A DNA stretch of 64,000 bases from SYFT01 sp964471115 (GCA_964471115.1 CAYYFE010000018.1:1-64000), one strand, 5' to 3'. Shown: positions 34,510 through 46,337, numbered from the stretch's first letter. Numbers and translations: made by a program. Notes: a model not told the origin generated them from the sequence alone.

Positions 34510-35099
34510 CACACGATGCACCCCGATGGGACTTTCGCAAGATCCTGACGCGCCTTCTGCTGCCGGCGATCCTCGGCGGCGCGCTTGTGCTGGCGTTCCA
34601 GCGCATGTACGACGATGACGATCGGCCGCCGATCATCGTCAGTAACGGCTCAGTCATCATCGAGGACGCCGGCGGCATGTCATCGGCGGGACCGGGTGAG
34701 TTCCGCAAGTCGACCAGTAATCCCGCCGGCCGGACCGTCTACGTGCACGAGCATGACGGCAAGGGCCCGCGCAAGTTCAACGCGTCGGTCAGCGCCAGCA
34801 CGTGCGGCGCGTCGTACTACGGCCTGAACCTCAAGCGCGCGGTCTTCACCTACACCGCGGCCGGCGCGTCGCGTGAGATCGAAGTCAGACGGCGCAGCAC
34901 CATGTTCTCGCGCGCGCTCGAATTCGACGTCGACAACAACGCCTCGCAGGGGCAGCCGGTGCCCGAGCGGCTGGTGATTGACGAGGCCGACGGCCGGCTC
35001 GTCAGCGTCCGGCTCGAGTTCAACGGCCCGACGCAGACCCGCACCTGCGAGTTCTCGGACGCGGAGACCGCGAGAGTTGTCTTCCATCAGACCCAATAG
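34506..35099 (+). CDS. Membrane-anchored protein of unknown function, kinase-coupled
   Basis: 197 aa from the ATG at 34506, which overlaps the kinase stop codon by 4 bp. An N-terminal amphipathic stretch and one membrane segment (ILTRLLLPAILGGALVLAF) are followed by an acidic YDDDDRPP and a beta-rich domain with two cysteines (SASTCGASYY, TRTCEF). Not recognised. Translational coupling suggests it works with, or is regulated by, the TPR kinase. The DNA upstream in the same frame is inside the kinase gene and is not part of this protein. Confidence 0.7.
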   Translation: MTHDAPRWDFRKILTRLLLPAILGGALVLAFQRMYDDDDRPPIIVSNGSVIIEDAGGMSSAGPGEFRKSTSNPAGRTVYVHEHDGKGPRKFNASVSASTCGASYYGLNLKRAVFTYTAAGASREIEVRRRSTMFSRALEFDVDNNASQGQPVPERLVIDEADGRLVSVRLEFNGPTQTRTCEFSDAETARVVFHQTQ

Positions 35100-35140
35100 G
35101 CCGTCGGCCGTGCGGAACTTCTAGGCCAGGGCCGGCGCGG

Positions 35141-37792
<2,652 letters not shown>

Positions 37793-37812
37793 AGGGTGCC
37801 GGGATTATACGT

Positions 37813-37843
37813 GCGGCCGCAATTCGCCGGGCGGCCGCGCTAC
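37813..37843 (-). repeat. GTAG-headed REP, type B
   Basis: On the minus strand GTAG (37843-37840) is followed by CGCGGCCGCCCGGCGAATTG and CGGCCGCAC, a hairpin of CGCGGCCG with CGGCCGCA. Intergenic between the kinase and lipoprotein genes. Confidence 0.65.
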
Positions 37844-37876
37844 CTGCGTCCGACGCCGCGCCGGACGGCCGGGCAA

Positions 37877-38293
37877 TCAGAACGACGCATCGTCCTTGGC
37901 GTCGACCTTCTTGTAGACCGCAGCCGTGAAGTCCAGTGTCTTGCCGTCGTCTTTGAGCGTATAGGGCATCGCGGCGTCGATGCAGCCGTCCTGGCCCGGG
38001 TCGTAGGTGATCGCCAGCGTGCCGTTGGTCACCGTGAACTTGCCAACACACGCCAGCGTGCCGTCCGTCTCGAACTTCACGCGGCCCTTCGAGTTCATCT
38101 TGTAGAAGAGCGGCATGCCTTCGTACTGCCAGGTCCCGACCAGCTCCGGCGGGACGGCCGAGGTGCCGGCCGCCGCCTGAGCGGCCGTGCCGCTCCCGGG
38201 TGCGGGCGCCGGTGGCTCCTCCGGCTTGGCATTGCAACCTGTGGCACCTGCGAGAACGAGACTGAGCAGCACTGCGGTCTTCAGACGATTCAT
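37877..38293 (-). CDS. Small lipoprotein, unknown function
   Basis: 138 aa. A type II signal is clear: charged N-terminus, LLSLVLAGATGC with the lipobox cysteine at residue 20, then a Pro/Ala-rich spacer. The mature part is a small beta-rich domain with two cysteines (LACVGKFTV, QDGCIDAAM) and a lipocalin-like beginning (PPELVGTWQYEGMPLFYKM). No family recognised. It is divergent from the sortilin-like gene. Confidence 0.75.
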   Translation of the reverse strand: MNRLKTAVLLSLVLAGATGCNAKPEEPPAPAPGSGTAAQAAAGTSAVPPELVGTWQYEGMPLFYKMNSKGRVKFETDGTLACVGKFTVTNGTLAITYDPGQDGCIDAAMPYTLKDDGKTLDFTAAVYKKVDAKDDASF

Positions 38294-38419
38294 CCTGCCT
38301 CCTGCGGCCGCGTCAATTTACGACAGGCCGTGACCGGTCTGCAATCGGAACCACCGCACCCGGCCGAGCGACGTACGTCCTTGCACCCTCGCGCCGGCGA
38401 GGATAGATTCCGCCTACGT

Positions 38420-41400
38420 ATGCCCACCACGCCCATTCGCTCGCGTGTCTTCCCGGTCACGGTGCTGGTTGTCGCGATCGCCGCCGGCGCGGCCGTGTGG
38501 TCCGCGCCCGCGCCGCAGGCCGGCCGGCCCGACCTGGCCGACCTGGCGCCCCTCGAGTTCCGCACCATCGGCCCCGCCAACATGAGCGGCCGGTTCGTCG
38601 ACCTCGCCGTGGTCGAGTCCGACCCGTACACGTTCTACGCGGCCAGCTCGACGGGCGGCATGTACAAGACGGTCGACAACGGCGTGACCTTCACGCCGGT
38701 CTTCGAGCGCGAGGGCACCCACTCGCTGGGCGACGTCGAAATCTTCCAGCCCAACCCCTCCATCGTCTGGGTGGGCACGGGGGAGCGCGCCAACCGGCAG
38801 AGTTCGTCGTGGGGCGATGGCGTCTACAAGTCGACCGACGCGGGCCGCACGTGGACCAACATGGGCCTGCGCGACTCGCACCACATCGGCCGCATCGTCA
38901 CGCACCCGACCAACCCTGATGTCGTGTACGTGGCCGCGATGGGGCACCTGTGGGGACCCAACGCCGAACGTGGCCTCTACAAGACCACCGACGGCGGCCG
39001 CACGTGGCAGGCGATCTTGCAGGTGAATGAAGACACCGGCGTGGTGGACGTGGCGATGGATCCGTCCGACCCGCAGACGCTGTATGCCGCCGCGTATCAG
39101 CGGCGCCGCACCGCGTACGGCTTCCACGGCGGCGGTCCCGGCAGCGCGCTCTACAAGTCCACCGACGCCGGCGCCACCTGGCGCAAGCTCACGGGCAACG
39201 GATTGCCGGCTGGCGACTACGGCCGCATCGGCATCGCCATCTACCGCAAGGACCCGCGCATCGTCTACGTCTCGATCGAGCAGGGCAACAAGTACAACGC
39301 GTCGACCGCGTACATCGAGCGGCGCGCGGGTCTGTTCCGCTCCGAGAACAAGGGTGAGAGCTGGACGTTCATGAGCGACTGGAATCCGCGGCCGATGTAT
39401 GCGAGCCAGATCACCATCGACCCCAACGATGACCAGCGCATCTACATGGTCAACTCGTACAGCTTCTCGGACGATGGAGGGCGGACGTTCACGGTGCCGA
39501 GCCAGACGCTGCACGGCGACGACCGGCTCGTGTGGGTCAACCCGAACAACTCGCGCCACGTCATCAAGCTGGACGATGGCGGCATCGGGATTTCGTACGA
39601 CCGCGGCCTCAAGTGGCTGTATGTGTCGTCGCTGCCGGTGAGCCAGTACTACCGCGTGGCCGTGGACCAGGCCGTGCCGTTCAACGTGTACGGCGGCCTG
39701 CAGGACAACGGCTGCTGGGTGGGACCGTCGGCGACGTATTTCACCAGCGGCATCCTCAACGACGACTGGAAGCGGCTGTGCGGCGGCGACGGGTTCTTCA
39801 CCGTGCCAGATCCGTCAGACCCGCGCACCGTGTATGCGGCGTCGCAATACCTCGGTCTGTCGCGCGTGGACATGCAGACCTGGCAGTCACAGGACATCCG
39901 GCCCGGCGACCCGCGCGGCGCGATTGGCGACCGGCGCAACTTCGATGTGTGGAGTGACGGCCTGCCCGAGCCCGAGATGGGCAACGCCATGCATCCGGCC
40001 AACTGGGACGCGCCTGTGGTGATCTCGCCGCACGACCCGCGCACCATTTACGTGGGCATGAAGCACCTGTTCCGCAGCCGCGACAAGGGCATCACGTGGG
40101 AAGACCTGGGGCGGCTGACGTCGGACACCGACCGCCGCACGTTGCCCATCATGGGCTTCGAGGTGGCCGACCACATCGCGTCGCTTGATGACGGCGTGCC
40201 GTACTGGCCCACCATCTCGGCGCTGGCCGAGTCGCCGCGTGTGGCGGGCGTGTTGTATGTCGGCACCGACGATGGGCGGATTTCGGTGTCGCGTGATGCC
40301 GGCCGCACGTGGACCGAGGTGGCGTCGCGCCTGCCCGGACTGCCGCAGCGCTCGTGGATTGCCGGCATCGAGCCGTCGCGTCATGCCGACGGCACCGTCT
40401 ATGTGACCGTCGACAACCATCGCAGCGACGACTTCCGCAACTACGTGTACCGGTCAACGGACTTTGGTCAGACCTGGACGTCCATTGCCGGCGACCTGCC
40501 GCACGGCCGCGTGGCGCGGACCATTCGCGAGGACGCGCGTAATCCGTCGCTCCTGTATCTGGGCACCGAGATGGGGCTCTTCATCACGCTCGATGGCGGG
40601 CAGCGGTGGCTGTCGTTCCGCCAGAACATGCCTACCGTGGCGGTCAACGACCTCGTCGTGCACACGCGCGATCAGGACCTCGTGCTTGGCACGCATGGCC
40701 GCGGCATCTGGATTCTCGACGATGTCACGGCGCTGCAGGAGTTGACGCCGGCCGTGGCGGCCAGTGCCGCGCATCTGTTCACGCCGCAGCCCGGCGTGCA
40801 GATTCGTTATACCAATCTCAAGGCGCACATGGGCGACATGGTGTTTCGCGGCGACAATCCGCCGGCCGGGGGCATCATCGACTACTGGCTGGGTGCCGAG
40901 GGTGGCGACGTGTCGCTGACCGTGCACGATCGAGCGGGCACGCGTGTGGCCACGATCAACCCCACGCGGCGCCGCGGCGTGAACCGTGTCGTGTGGAACC
41001 TGCGCGCCGACGACTTCGTGGTGACCGTGCCTGGTCAGGGGCCGCAGGGCGGCCGTGGTGCCGCGGCCGCGGGCCGTGGCGGGCGTGGGGGACGTGGCGG
41101 CGGTGGCAACCGGCTGCAGGGAGTCTGGGTGCCGGCGGGGGAGTACACCGTGCGCCTCACCGCGGCGGGTGTGACCAGTGAGAAGCCGATGACCGTGCGC
41201 GACGACCCGCGTGTCGACGTGTCGGCCGCCGACCGCGCCGCCTGGACGACCATGCTCAGTGAGATCACGGAGGTGTTCCGTCGCGCGGTGGTCGCGGCGG
41301 CCGCGCTCCAGTCGCAGACGGGTGGTGACGCCGAAGCGCGCCGGCTGGCCGGCCTGCTGCCCGCGCGCGTCAGCTCGCTCTACGCGGAGGTGGGTCGCTA

Positions 41401-41491
41401 CGCCGGCCGCCCGACCGCCGACCAGCGCGCGCAGCTGGAGTATTACCGGTCAGTGGCCGAGCGACTCGAACGCGCGCGGAACGATCCGTAG
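38420..41491 (+). CDS. Sortilin/VPS10-like beta-propeller, secreted
   Basis: 1023 aa from the ATG at 38420, which opens a leader (FPVTVLVVAIAAGAAVWSA). A long propeller follows with BNR/Asp-box-like repeats (STDAGRTWTNMG, TTDGGRTWQAI, STDAGATWRKL, SRDAGRTWTEV), then LGTHGRGIWILDD and a C-terminal low-complexity Gly/Arg segment (GRGGRGGRGGGG) and helical tail. Related secreted proteins are annotated as sortilin-like or glycosyl hydrolase-like, but no catalytic residues can be assigned. The same frame is open upstream to 37406 but only as antisense over the kinase gene. The TAG stop codon is the head of a REP element. Confidence 0.85.
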   Translation: MPTTPIRSRVFPVTVLVVAIAAGAAVWSAPAPQAGRPDLADLAPLEFRTIGPANMSGRFVDLAVVESDPYTFYAASSTGGMYKTVDNGVTFTPVFEREGTHSLGDVEIFQPNPSIVWVGTGERANRQSSSWGDGVYKSTDAGRTWTNMGLRDSHHIGRIVTHPTNPDVVYVAAMGHLWGPNAERGLYKTTDGGRTWQAILQVNEDTGVVDVAMDPSDPQTLYAAAYQRRRTAYGFHGGGPGSALYKSTDAGATWRKLTGNGLPAGDYGRIGIAIYRKDPRIVYVSIEQGNKYNASTAYIERRAGLFRSENKGESWTFMSDWNPRPMYASQITIDPNDDQRIYMVNSYSFSDDGGRTFTVPSQTLHGDDRLVWVNPNNSRHVIKLDDGGIGISYDRGLKWLYVSSLPVSQYYRVAVDQAVPFNVYGGLQDNGCWVGPSATYFTSGILNDDWKRLCGGDGFFTVPDPSDPRTVYAASQYLGLSRVDMQTWQSQDIRPGDPRGAIGDRRNFDVWSDGLPEPEMGNAMHPANWDAPVVISPHDPRTIYVGMKHLFRSRDKGITWEDLGRLTSDTDRRTLPIMGFEVADHIASLDDGVPYWPTISALAESPRVAGVLYVGTDDGRISVSRDAGRTWTEVASRLPGLPQRSWIAGIEPSRHADGTVYVTVDNHRSDDFRNYVYRSTDFGQTWTSIAGDLPHGRVARTIREDARNPSLLYLGTEMGLFITLDGGQRWLSFRQNMPTVAVNDLVVHTRDQDLVLGTHGRGIWILDDVTALQELTPAVAASAAHLFTPQPGVQIRYTNLKAHMGDMVFRGDNPPAGGIIDYWLGAEGGDVSLTVHDRAGTRVATINPTRRRGVNRVVWNLRADDFVVTVPGQGPQGGRGAAAAGRGGRGGRGGGGNRLQGVWVPAGEYTVRLTAAGVTSEKPMTVRDDPRVDVSAADRAAWTTMLSEITEVFRRAVVAAAALQSQTGGDAEARRLAGLLPARVSSLYAEVGRYAGRPTADQRAQLEYYRSVAERLERARNDP

Positions 41492-44485
41492 GGCGGCCCG
41501 TTCTGTCGGGCCGCCATGTTCCACGCGTAGCGGGTCGTCGCGCAGGGTCACCGTGCCTTCGAGCGTCTGCCCGTTGGCCCGCAGCGTGACGCGGTACGTG
41601 CCGGCGGCAGCGGTCGTGTTGCCGATCGGCGTGCCAAACAAGGGACGTCCGGCGGCCCGACCGTTGAAGTCGGTCACCAGCTCCAGACGAATCTGATTCA
41701 GCGCCGCATCGGTCGTGGCCGCGGCCAGCGCCGTGCGCAGACGTCCGAGCTGCTGGCGCCGGGCGTCTTCCACCACGCGTCCTTCGAGGAACGAGATCGC
41801 GACGCCCAGCCGGGCCGCCATCGCCCGGCGTTCGGCGGCGGTGGACGGGAACTGGAGGTTCCAGTGCGCGCGGTTGATGCCCGCCTTCGCGCCGCCTTCG
41901 GCCAGACGCACGCTGGCGACCCGGTCACCGGCAAACTCCGACACCTCGAGCGTCACCGGGCCCTGCGGCGCGTCGCGCAGCCAGAAGTTGAGGGAGGCGC
42001 CGGCTGGAGGATTGGCGCCGCGGAAGAGAAAGTCCTCCTGCTTGCGCCCCAGGTCGATCGTCACCCACTTGGTGGCCACCTCGCTGCGGAAGAGGTGCGC
42101 GGCGGCGCTGGCCACCGCTGGATTCATCTGGCGCAGAGGAGTGAGGTCGTCGAGAATCCAGATGGACCGGCCGTGGGTGCCCGCAATCAGGTCGCCATCG
42201 CGTGGATGAATCACGAGGTCGTACACCGCAACGTTGGGCATGCCCGTCGACAGCTTGAACCAGGTCATTCCGCCTTCGATTGACGCGTACACGCCGAACT
42301 CCGTGCCCAGAAACAGCAGGTTTGGGTTGACCGGGTCTTCGTTGATCACGTACGAGCCGATGCCGGGCGGCAGATTGCCCGTGATGTTGGTGAACGTCGC
42401 GCCGAAGTCCCGGGTGACGAAGACATGCGGGTTCATGTCGTCGCGGCGGTGATTGTCGAGCACCACGTAGGCCGTGCCCACCTGGTGATGGGACGGCTCC
42501 ACGCGGCTGACCCACACTTCGCCGGTGATGCCCGGCAGGTTCGCGCGTACATTCGTCCAACTCGCGCCGCCGTTTCGTGTCACCTGCACATTGCCATCGT
42601 CTGTTCCCACCCAGACCAGAGCTGGGTCGAGGGGGGACTCGCGCACGTCGAATATCGTGAAGTGGTTCTCGCCGCCCGTCACCTCGCGCGTCAGGCCGCC
42701 GGACTTCGACGGGTTGCGCAGGGCGGGGTCGTTCGTCGTCAGGTCAGGGCTGATGATGCGCCACGTGTCACCGCGGTCCACCGACTTGAACACGTGATTG
42801 CCGCCGAAATACAGCGTGCGCGGATTGCTGGGCGACATGGTCAGCGGGCTGTTCCAGTTGAAGCGGAAGTGCGGCGGCATCAGCGGCCGGTTCGGCCGGC
42901 CGTAGCGGAACCAGTGCTCCCCGGGCGCAATCGTGTATTGGATGGGAGTCTCGGTGTAACCCACGTCGGAGTAGTCCGAGAAGTTCAGCACCGTCTCTGG
43001 GGTGGGCGTGATGAAGGTGGGTTCGCGAGTTTCGATGTTCAGGCGCATCGCAAACCCGACGTGATTCACCATGTAGACCACGCGGTAGTCGGTGGGGTCG
43101 ACCAGCGAGGCAAAGCCGTCGCCTTCGCCCAGCCAGGTGTTGTGCAGGTTCAGGATGCCGCGGGCCTCGCGCGAGTGGCTGGGCCCGGCCCAGATGGCGT
43201 TGTCCTGCAAACCGCCCACCACCCAGTACGGGTCGCGCATGTCCACGCCGACCTTGTAGTACTGCCCGATGGCCATGTTGTCGAACGACAGGATCGTCTG
43301 GCCATCGTCGACCGTCAGGTACGCGCCCTGGTCGGTGGCCGTATAAAAAATCTTCGGGTCGTAGGGGGCCATCCAGAAGTCGTGGTCGTCGCCGCCGCCG
43401 CCCCACCACTTGTCGCGCCAGGTCACGCCGCCATCGAGCGACACCTTGAACTCGCGTCCCACCGAGAAGATGCGCTTCGGGTCCTTCGGGTCGATGTGCA
43501 CCTGCCCGTGGTAGAACGGCCGCAGGTGCGTCTTCAGCAGCCACTTCCACGACGCGCCCGCGTCCTCCGAGATGTAAATGCCTGTGCCCGGTGTCTGCGC
43601 CGTGGTCGGCCGCGCCGGGTCGTACGGAATGTTTTCGTCCGCTTCGTACGCGGCGACGACGATGTCGGGGTTGGCGAGATGAATCGAGATATCGATCATT
43701 CCCGAGTCACCGGCTGCCAGGCCCTTGCTCAGTCGCTGCCACGTGCGTCCGCCGTTGACGCTCTTGTAGATGCCGCCGTTGGGGCCGCCCGAGTGCATCG
43801 TGGCCGGCTGTCGCAGGCGGTGATACATGCCCGCGTACAGGATGTCGGGGTTGCGCGGGTCCATGATGACTTCGGTGGCGCCCGTGCGTCCGTCGTTGGG
43901 CAGGCCGCCGGCCAGCTTCGTCCACGTCGTGCCGCCGTCGGTCGTCTTGAACAGTCCGCGGTCGCCTGAGTAGCCCCACAAGTGGCCGGGGGAGGCGGCG
44001 TAGGCGATGTCGGGATTGGTCGGGTGCAGTGCGATCTCGGCGATGTGGTGCGTGTCGGCCAGGCCCACGTGCCGCCAGGTCTTGCCCCCGTCGGTCGTCT
44101 TGAACAGGCCGTTGCCCCAGCCGCTGGAGTTGCGGTTGGCCGCTTCACCGGTGCCCACCCAGATGATGTTCGGGTTCGGCTCGAAGATCGCCACCGAGCC
44201 AATCGAGCCCGCGCCCTCGGAGCGATCGAAGATCGGGTCCCACGTGATGCCGGCGTTTTTCGATAGGAACACGCCGCCTGAGGCCGAGGCCACCACCACG
44301 TAGCGGTGGTCGGTGGTCAGCGCCTCGATGGCGGCGATGCGGCCCGTCATGTTGGCCGGGCCGATGTTGCGCCACCGCATGTCGCGCGCCAGCGGATGCG
44401 TCGCCGCCGGCGCCTGCGCCAGCACGCCCGCCACCGCGGAAAGCCCCACCAACACGACCGCTCCGAATGCTCTGGACACTCTCAC
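41450..44485 (-). CDS. Second sortilin/VPS10-like beta-propeller, secreted
   Basis: 1011 aa from a GTG at 44485 with GGAG 7 bp upstream; a longer frame would run through the GGACCCT repeat array. The leader is VVLVGLSAVAGVLAQA. Asp-box blades: SKNAGITWDPIF, TTDGGKTWRHVG, TTDGGTTWTKLA, SEDAGASWKWLL, then AGTHGRSIWILDD as in its convergent paralogue. The last 42 bp overlap the 3' end of the opposite gene, so its C-terminal residues (GGPTERAAL and beyond) are encoded by a REP and by antisense DNA. It probably gained this tail by REP insertion. Confidence 0.85.
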   Translation of the reverse strand: MRVSRAFGAVVLVGLSAVAGVLAQAPAATHPLARDMRWRNIGPANMTGRIAAIEALTTDHRYVVVASASGGVFLSKNAGITWDPIFDRSEGAGSIGSVAIFEPNPNIIWVGTGEAANRNSSGWGNGLFKTTDGGKTWRHVGLADTHHIAEIALHPTNPDIAYAASPGHLWGYSGDRGLFKTTDGGTTWTKLAGGLPNDGRTGATEVIMDPRNPDILYAGMYHRLRQPATMHSGGPNGGIYKSVNGGRTWQRLSKGLAAGDSGMIDISIHLANPDIVVAAYEADENIPYDPARPTTAQTPGTGIYISEDAGASWKWLLKTHLRPFYHGQVHIDPKDPKRIFSVGREFKVSLDGGVTWRDKWWGGGGDDHDFWMAPYDPKIFYTATDQGAYLTVDDGQTILSFDNMAIGQYYKVGVDMRDPYWVVGGLQDNAIWAGPSHSREARGILNLHNTWLGEGDGFASLVDPTDYRVVYMVNHVGFAMRLNIETREPTFITPTPETVLNFSDYSDVGYTETPIQYTIAPGEHWFRYGRPNRPLMPPHFRFNWNSPLTMSPSNPRTLYFGGNHVFKSVDRGDTWRIISPDLTTNDPALRNPSKSGGLTREVTGGENHFTIFDVRESPLDPALVWVGTDDGNVQVTRNGGASWTNVRANLPGITGEVWVSRVEPSHHQVGTAYVVLDNHRRDDMNPHVFVTRDFGATFTNITGNLPPGIGSYVINEDPVNPNLLFLGTEFGVYASIEGGMTWFKLSTGMPNVAVYDLVIHPRDGDLIAGTHGRSIWILDDLTPLRQMNPAVASAAAHLFRSEVATKWVTIDLGRKQEDFLFRGANPPAGASLNFWLRDAPQGPVTLEVSEFAGDRVASVRLAEGGAKAGINRAHWNLQFPSTAAERRAMAARLGVAISFLEGRVVEDARRQQLGRLRTALAAATTDAALNQIRLELVTDFNGRAAGRPLFGTPIGNTTAAAGTYRVTLRANGQTLEGTVTLRDDPLRVEHGGPTERAALRIVPRAFESLGH
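41488..41515 (+). repeat. GTAG-headed REP, type A, at overlapping 3' ends
   Basis: GTAGGGCGGCCCGTTCTGTC then GGGCCGCC: a GTAG head plus a GGCGGCCCG/CGGGCCGCC stem. Its TAG ends the plus-strand sortilin-like gene and its reverse strand encodes part of the minus-strand gene. Confidence 0.9.
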
Positions 44486-44498
44486 GTCACCACTCCTT

Positions 44499-44570
44499 CG
44501 AACCCTGGACCCTCGGACCCTGGACCCTGGACCCTCGGACCCTGGACCTGTGCCCTGCGCCCTGCGCCCT
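44499..44570. repeat. GGACCCT minisatellite, non-coding
   Basis: Imperfect tandem CTGGACCCTCGGACCCTGGA-type copies followed by GCCCTGC copies, lying just upstream of the minus-strand sortilin-like gene. It is the reverse complement of the aceF linker array. Confidence 0.85.
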
Positions 44571-45633
44571 ACCAAATGTCTCCCACCGTGTACCCGTTCG
44601 GAAACGGATCCTCCGGGTCCACCACGTACGATGCAAATCCGGTGATCCATGCCGTGCCCGTGATGGTGGGTACCACCGCCGTGCGCGCTTGGGCCCCCGT
44701 GCCCACTGTCGTTTCGGCGATGAGGCGGCCCGTAAAGACCGTGCCGAGTATGCCTTCGTGGCGGAAGTCTTCGTGCAGGCCCAGTTGGCCCTTCGCATGG
44801 AGGATGGCCATCTTGGCCGACGTGCCCGTGCCGCAAGGCGACCGGTCGATCACACCCGTCCATGTGGATGGTTTGTTCCAGTCGAGTGTGCCCGTGGAGA
44901 CCGTCACCGCGTTGCGGCGCGAGTTGGCCGGGTCGTGAGGCGTGCCTGACAGCTGGCCGATCGTGATGCCGGCAAACCCCGGCTGTTCGGGGTGTACCAC
45001 CGGCAGTTGCTCGGCGGCGGCGGCCTTGATCATCTCGGTGGTGCGGGTGATGTCGGCGCCTTCGTCCGGTGTCAGGCGGAAGCCGAACTGCGCTGCGTCG
45101 GCGATTACGTAGAACATGCCGCCGTAGGCGACGTCCACCGTCACCGTGCCCAGATGAGGCACTTCAATGGGCTGGTCCAGGTGCGTCGCAAACGCCGGCA
45201 CGTTGGTGAACGTCACGCCGCGCACCTTGCCGTTGCGGCACTCCGCGTGCACGCGGATCAGGCCGGCCGGCGATTCCAGCACCACGTCGGTGGCCGGTTC
45301 GGTCATCGGCAACATGCCCGTTTCAAGCAGGGTCGTCACCACGCAGATCGTGTTGGTGCCCGACATGCCGGGGTATTCGACCTGTTCCATGATCACGTAG
45401 CCGGCCTGGGCCTCGGGGTGGGTGGGCGGCAGGATCAGGTTGCAGTTGGCGGCGGGGTAGCCGCGTGGTTCGCGCAGCATGCGCAGCCGCAGGTCGTCGC
45501 CGTGTGTCTGCAGCCACGTCATCTTCTCGAACATCGTGGTGCCCGGCACGTCGAGCACGCCGCCGACGATGACGCGTCCAGGCTCGCCGGCCGCGTGCAG
45601 GTCGACCGCCTGGATCATCCGCTGCAGTCGCAT
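44569..45633 (-). CDS. Proline racemase superfamily enzyme (hydroxyproline epimerase/dehydratase type)
   Basis: 354 aa. The two acid/base catalyst sites are MSGTNTIC, where proline racemase has MCGHG, and RSPCGTGTSAKM. The pair is therefore Ser/Cys rather than the Cys/Cys of racemases or Cys/Thr of dehydratases. From what is known of the superfamily, Ser/Cys members act on hydroxyprolines (4-hydroxyproline 2-epimerase and/or trans-3-hydroxyproline dehydratase). HPEAQAGYVIMEQVEYPGMS is typical of the family. No other hydroxyproline-catabolism genes are nearby. A TACAAT 6 bp before the ATG suggests a leaderless message. Confidence 0.88.
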   Translation of the reverse strand: MRLQRMIQAVDLHAAGEPGRVIVGGVLDVPGTTMFEKMTWLQTHGDDLRLRMLREPRGYPAANCNLILPPTHPEAQAGYVIMEQVEYPGMSGTNTICVVTTLLETGMLPMTEPATDVVLESPAGLIRVHAECRNGKVRGVTFTNVPAFATHLDQPIEVPHLGTVTVDVAYGGMFYVIADAAQFGFRLTPDEGADITRTTEMIKAAAAEQLPVVHPEQPGFAGITIGQLSGTPHDPANSRRNAVTVSTGTLDWNKPSTWTGVIDRSPCGTGTSAKMAILHAKGQLGLHEDFRHEGILGTVFTGRLIAETTVGTGAQARTAVVPTITGTAWITGFASYVVDPEDPFPNGYTVGDIW

Positions 45634-45710
45634 GCGCGCATTGTAGTCAATCGTTCGTCGTGCGCCGGCCCACCCCAGCTCTCGATCAGCCGCATGTCGA
45701 CGACGATCAC
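45615..45710 (-). pseudogene. Truncated vapC (PIN toxin) remnant
   Basis: A GTG overlaps the vapB stop codon as GTGA, the usual vapBC junction, and begins VIVVD, the typical start of PIN-domain toxins with the first catalytic aspartate. Similarity stops at once: the frame continues MRLIESWGGPAHDER and ends after 31 codons inside the racemase-family gene. The toxin body appears deleted. Only about five residues support homology, so confidence is modest. Confidence 0.45.
45640..45645 (-). promoter_or_regulatory. -10-like element of the racemase-family gene
   Basis: TACAAT on the minus strand, 6 bp before the ATG at 45633, consistent with a leaderless transcript. It lies inside the vapC remnant, so this gene's promoter may be the scar of the deletion. 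Confidence 0.45.
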
Positions 45711-45922
45711 TTCAGTCCGACCCGGACCCTGTCGCGTTTACGGAGTTCGGTCGGGTCGAACTCGACCTTGACCTTGCCCAGCATGGCCTTCAGCTCCTCG
45801 GTCCGCCCGCGCCGAACGACTTCGCGGAGCGCGTACACCACCGTGTCGGTCTTGGACGTGAATCCCAGCGTCTTGCGGGCCTCGTCCACCAATTCCTCCG
45901 GGAGAATCAGAGATGTGCGCAT
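45707..45922 (-). CDS. VapB-type antitoxin, orphan
   Basis: 71 aa from the ATG at 45922. A ribbon-helix-helix type N-terminus RTSLILPEELVDEARK is followed by LGFTSKTDTVVYALREVVRR, the pattern of VapB antitoxins of the type II family that represses its own operon and blocks a PIN nuclease. The C-terminal part (LKAMLGKVKVEFDPTELRKR) is the usual toxin-binding tail. Its partner toxin is reduced to a few codons, so it is a stray antitoxin. A longer frame upstream runs into the VOC gene region and is not supported. Confidence 0.85.
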   Translation of the reverse strand: MRTSLILPEELVDEARKTLGFTSKTDTVVYALREVVRRGRTEELKAMLGKVKVEFDPTELRKRDRVRVGLK

Positions 45923-45938
45923 ACCTTGGCCCCCTGGA

Positions 45939-46337
45939 CTAGTGCGCCAGCGGCGTCGAGACCCCCATCTTGAACCCGTCCGGGTCACGGAACTGGAACA
46001 TGCGCACACCCCAGGGCCGATCGGCAGGTTCGTCGATCAGCGTGCCTCCGGCCGCCTTGATGCGCGCCGCCGCGGCATCGACGTCGGCCGCACTCTGGAC
46101 GTTGAACTGCAGGTAGAACCCCTGCCCCTTGATGCGATCCCATCCCAGCTTGCCGTCGTCCTGATTCAGCACGATTCGGATGTGCCCGGCGCTGATGACG
46201 GCGCCGGCCATCGTGCCTGCATTTTCGAAGGTCATATCGACCGTAAAGCCGAGGACGTCGCGGTAAAACGCGATCGAGGCGTCAAGTTTCTTGCAGGTGA
46301 TGGAACAACTGAGGGTGGTGGCGTTGAGTGTGGTCAT
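45939..46337 (-). CDS. VOC-superfamily (glyoxalase-like) protein
   Basis: 132 aa from the ATG at 46337. Two beta-alpha-beta-beta-beta modules of the vicinal oxygen chelate fold: SCSITCKKLDASIAFYRDVL ... GHIRIVLNQDD and GFYLQFNVQSAADVDAAAAR ... GVRMFQFRDPDGFKMGV. Members are glyoxalases, dioxygenases or resistance proteins; no substrate is evident. It sits between two toxin-antitoxin zones on the same strand. Confidence 0.88.
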   Translation of the reverse strand: MTTLNATTLSCSITCKKLDASIAFYRDVLGFTVDMTFENAGTMAGAVISAGHIRIVLNQDDGKLGWDRIKGQGFYLQFNVQSAADVDAAAARIKAAGGTLIDEPADRPWGVRMFQFRDPDGFKMGVSTPLAH

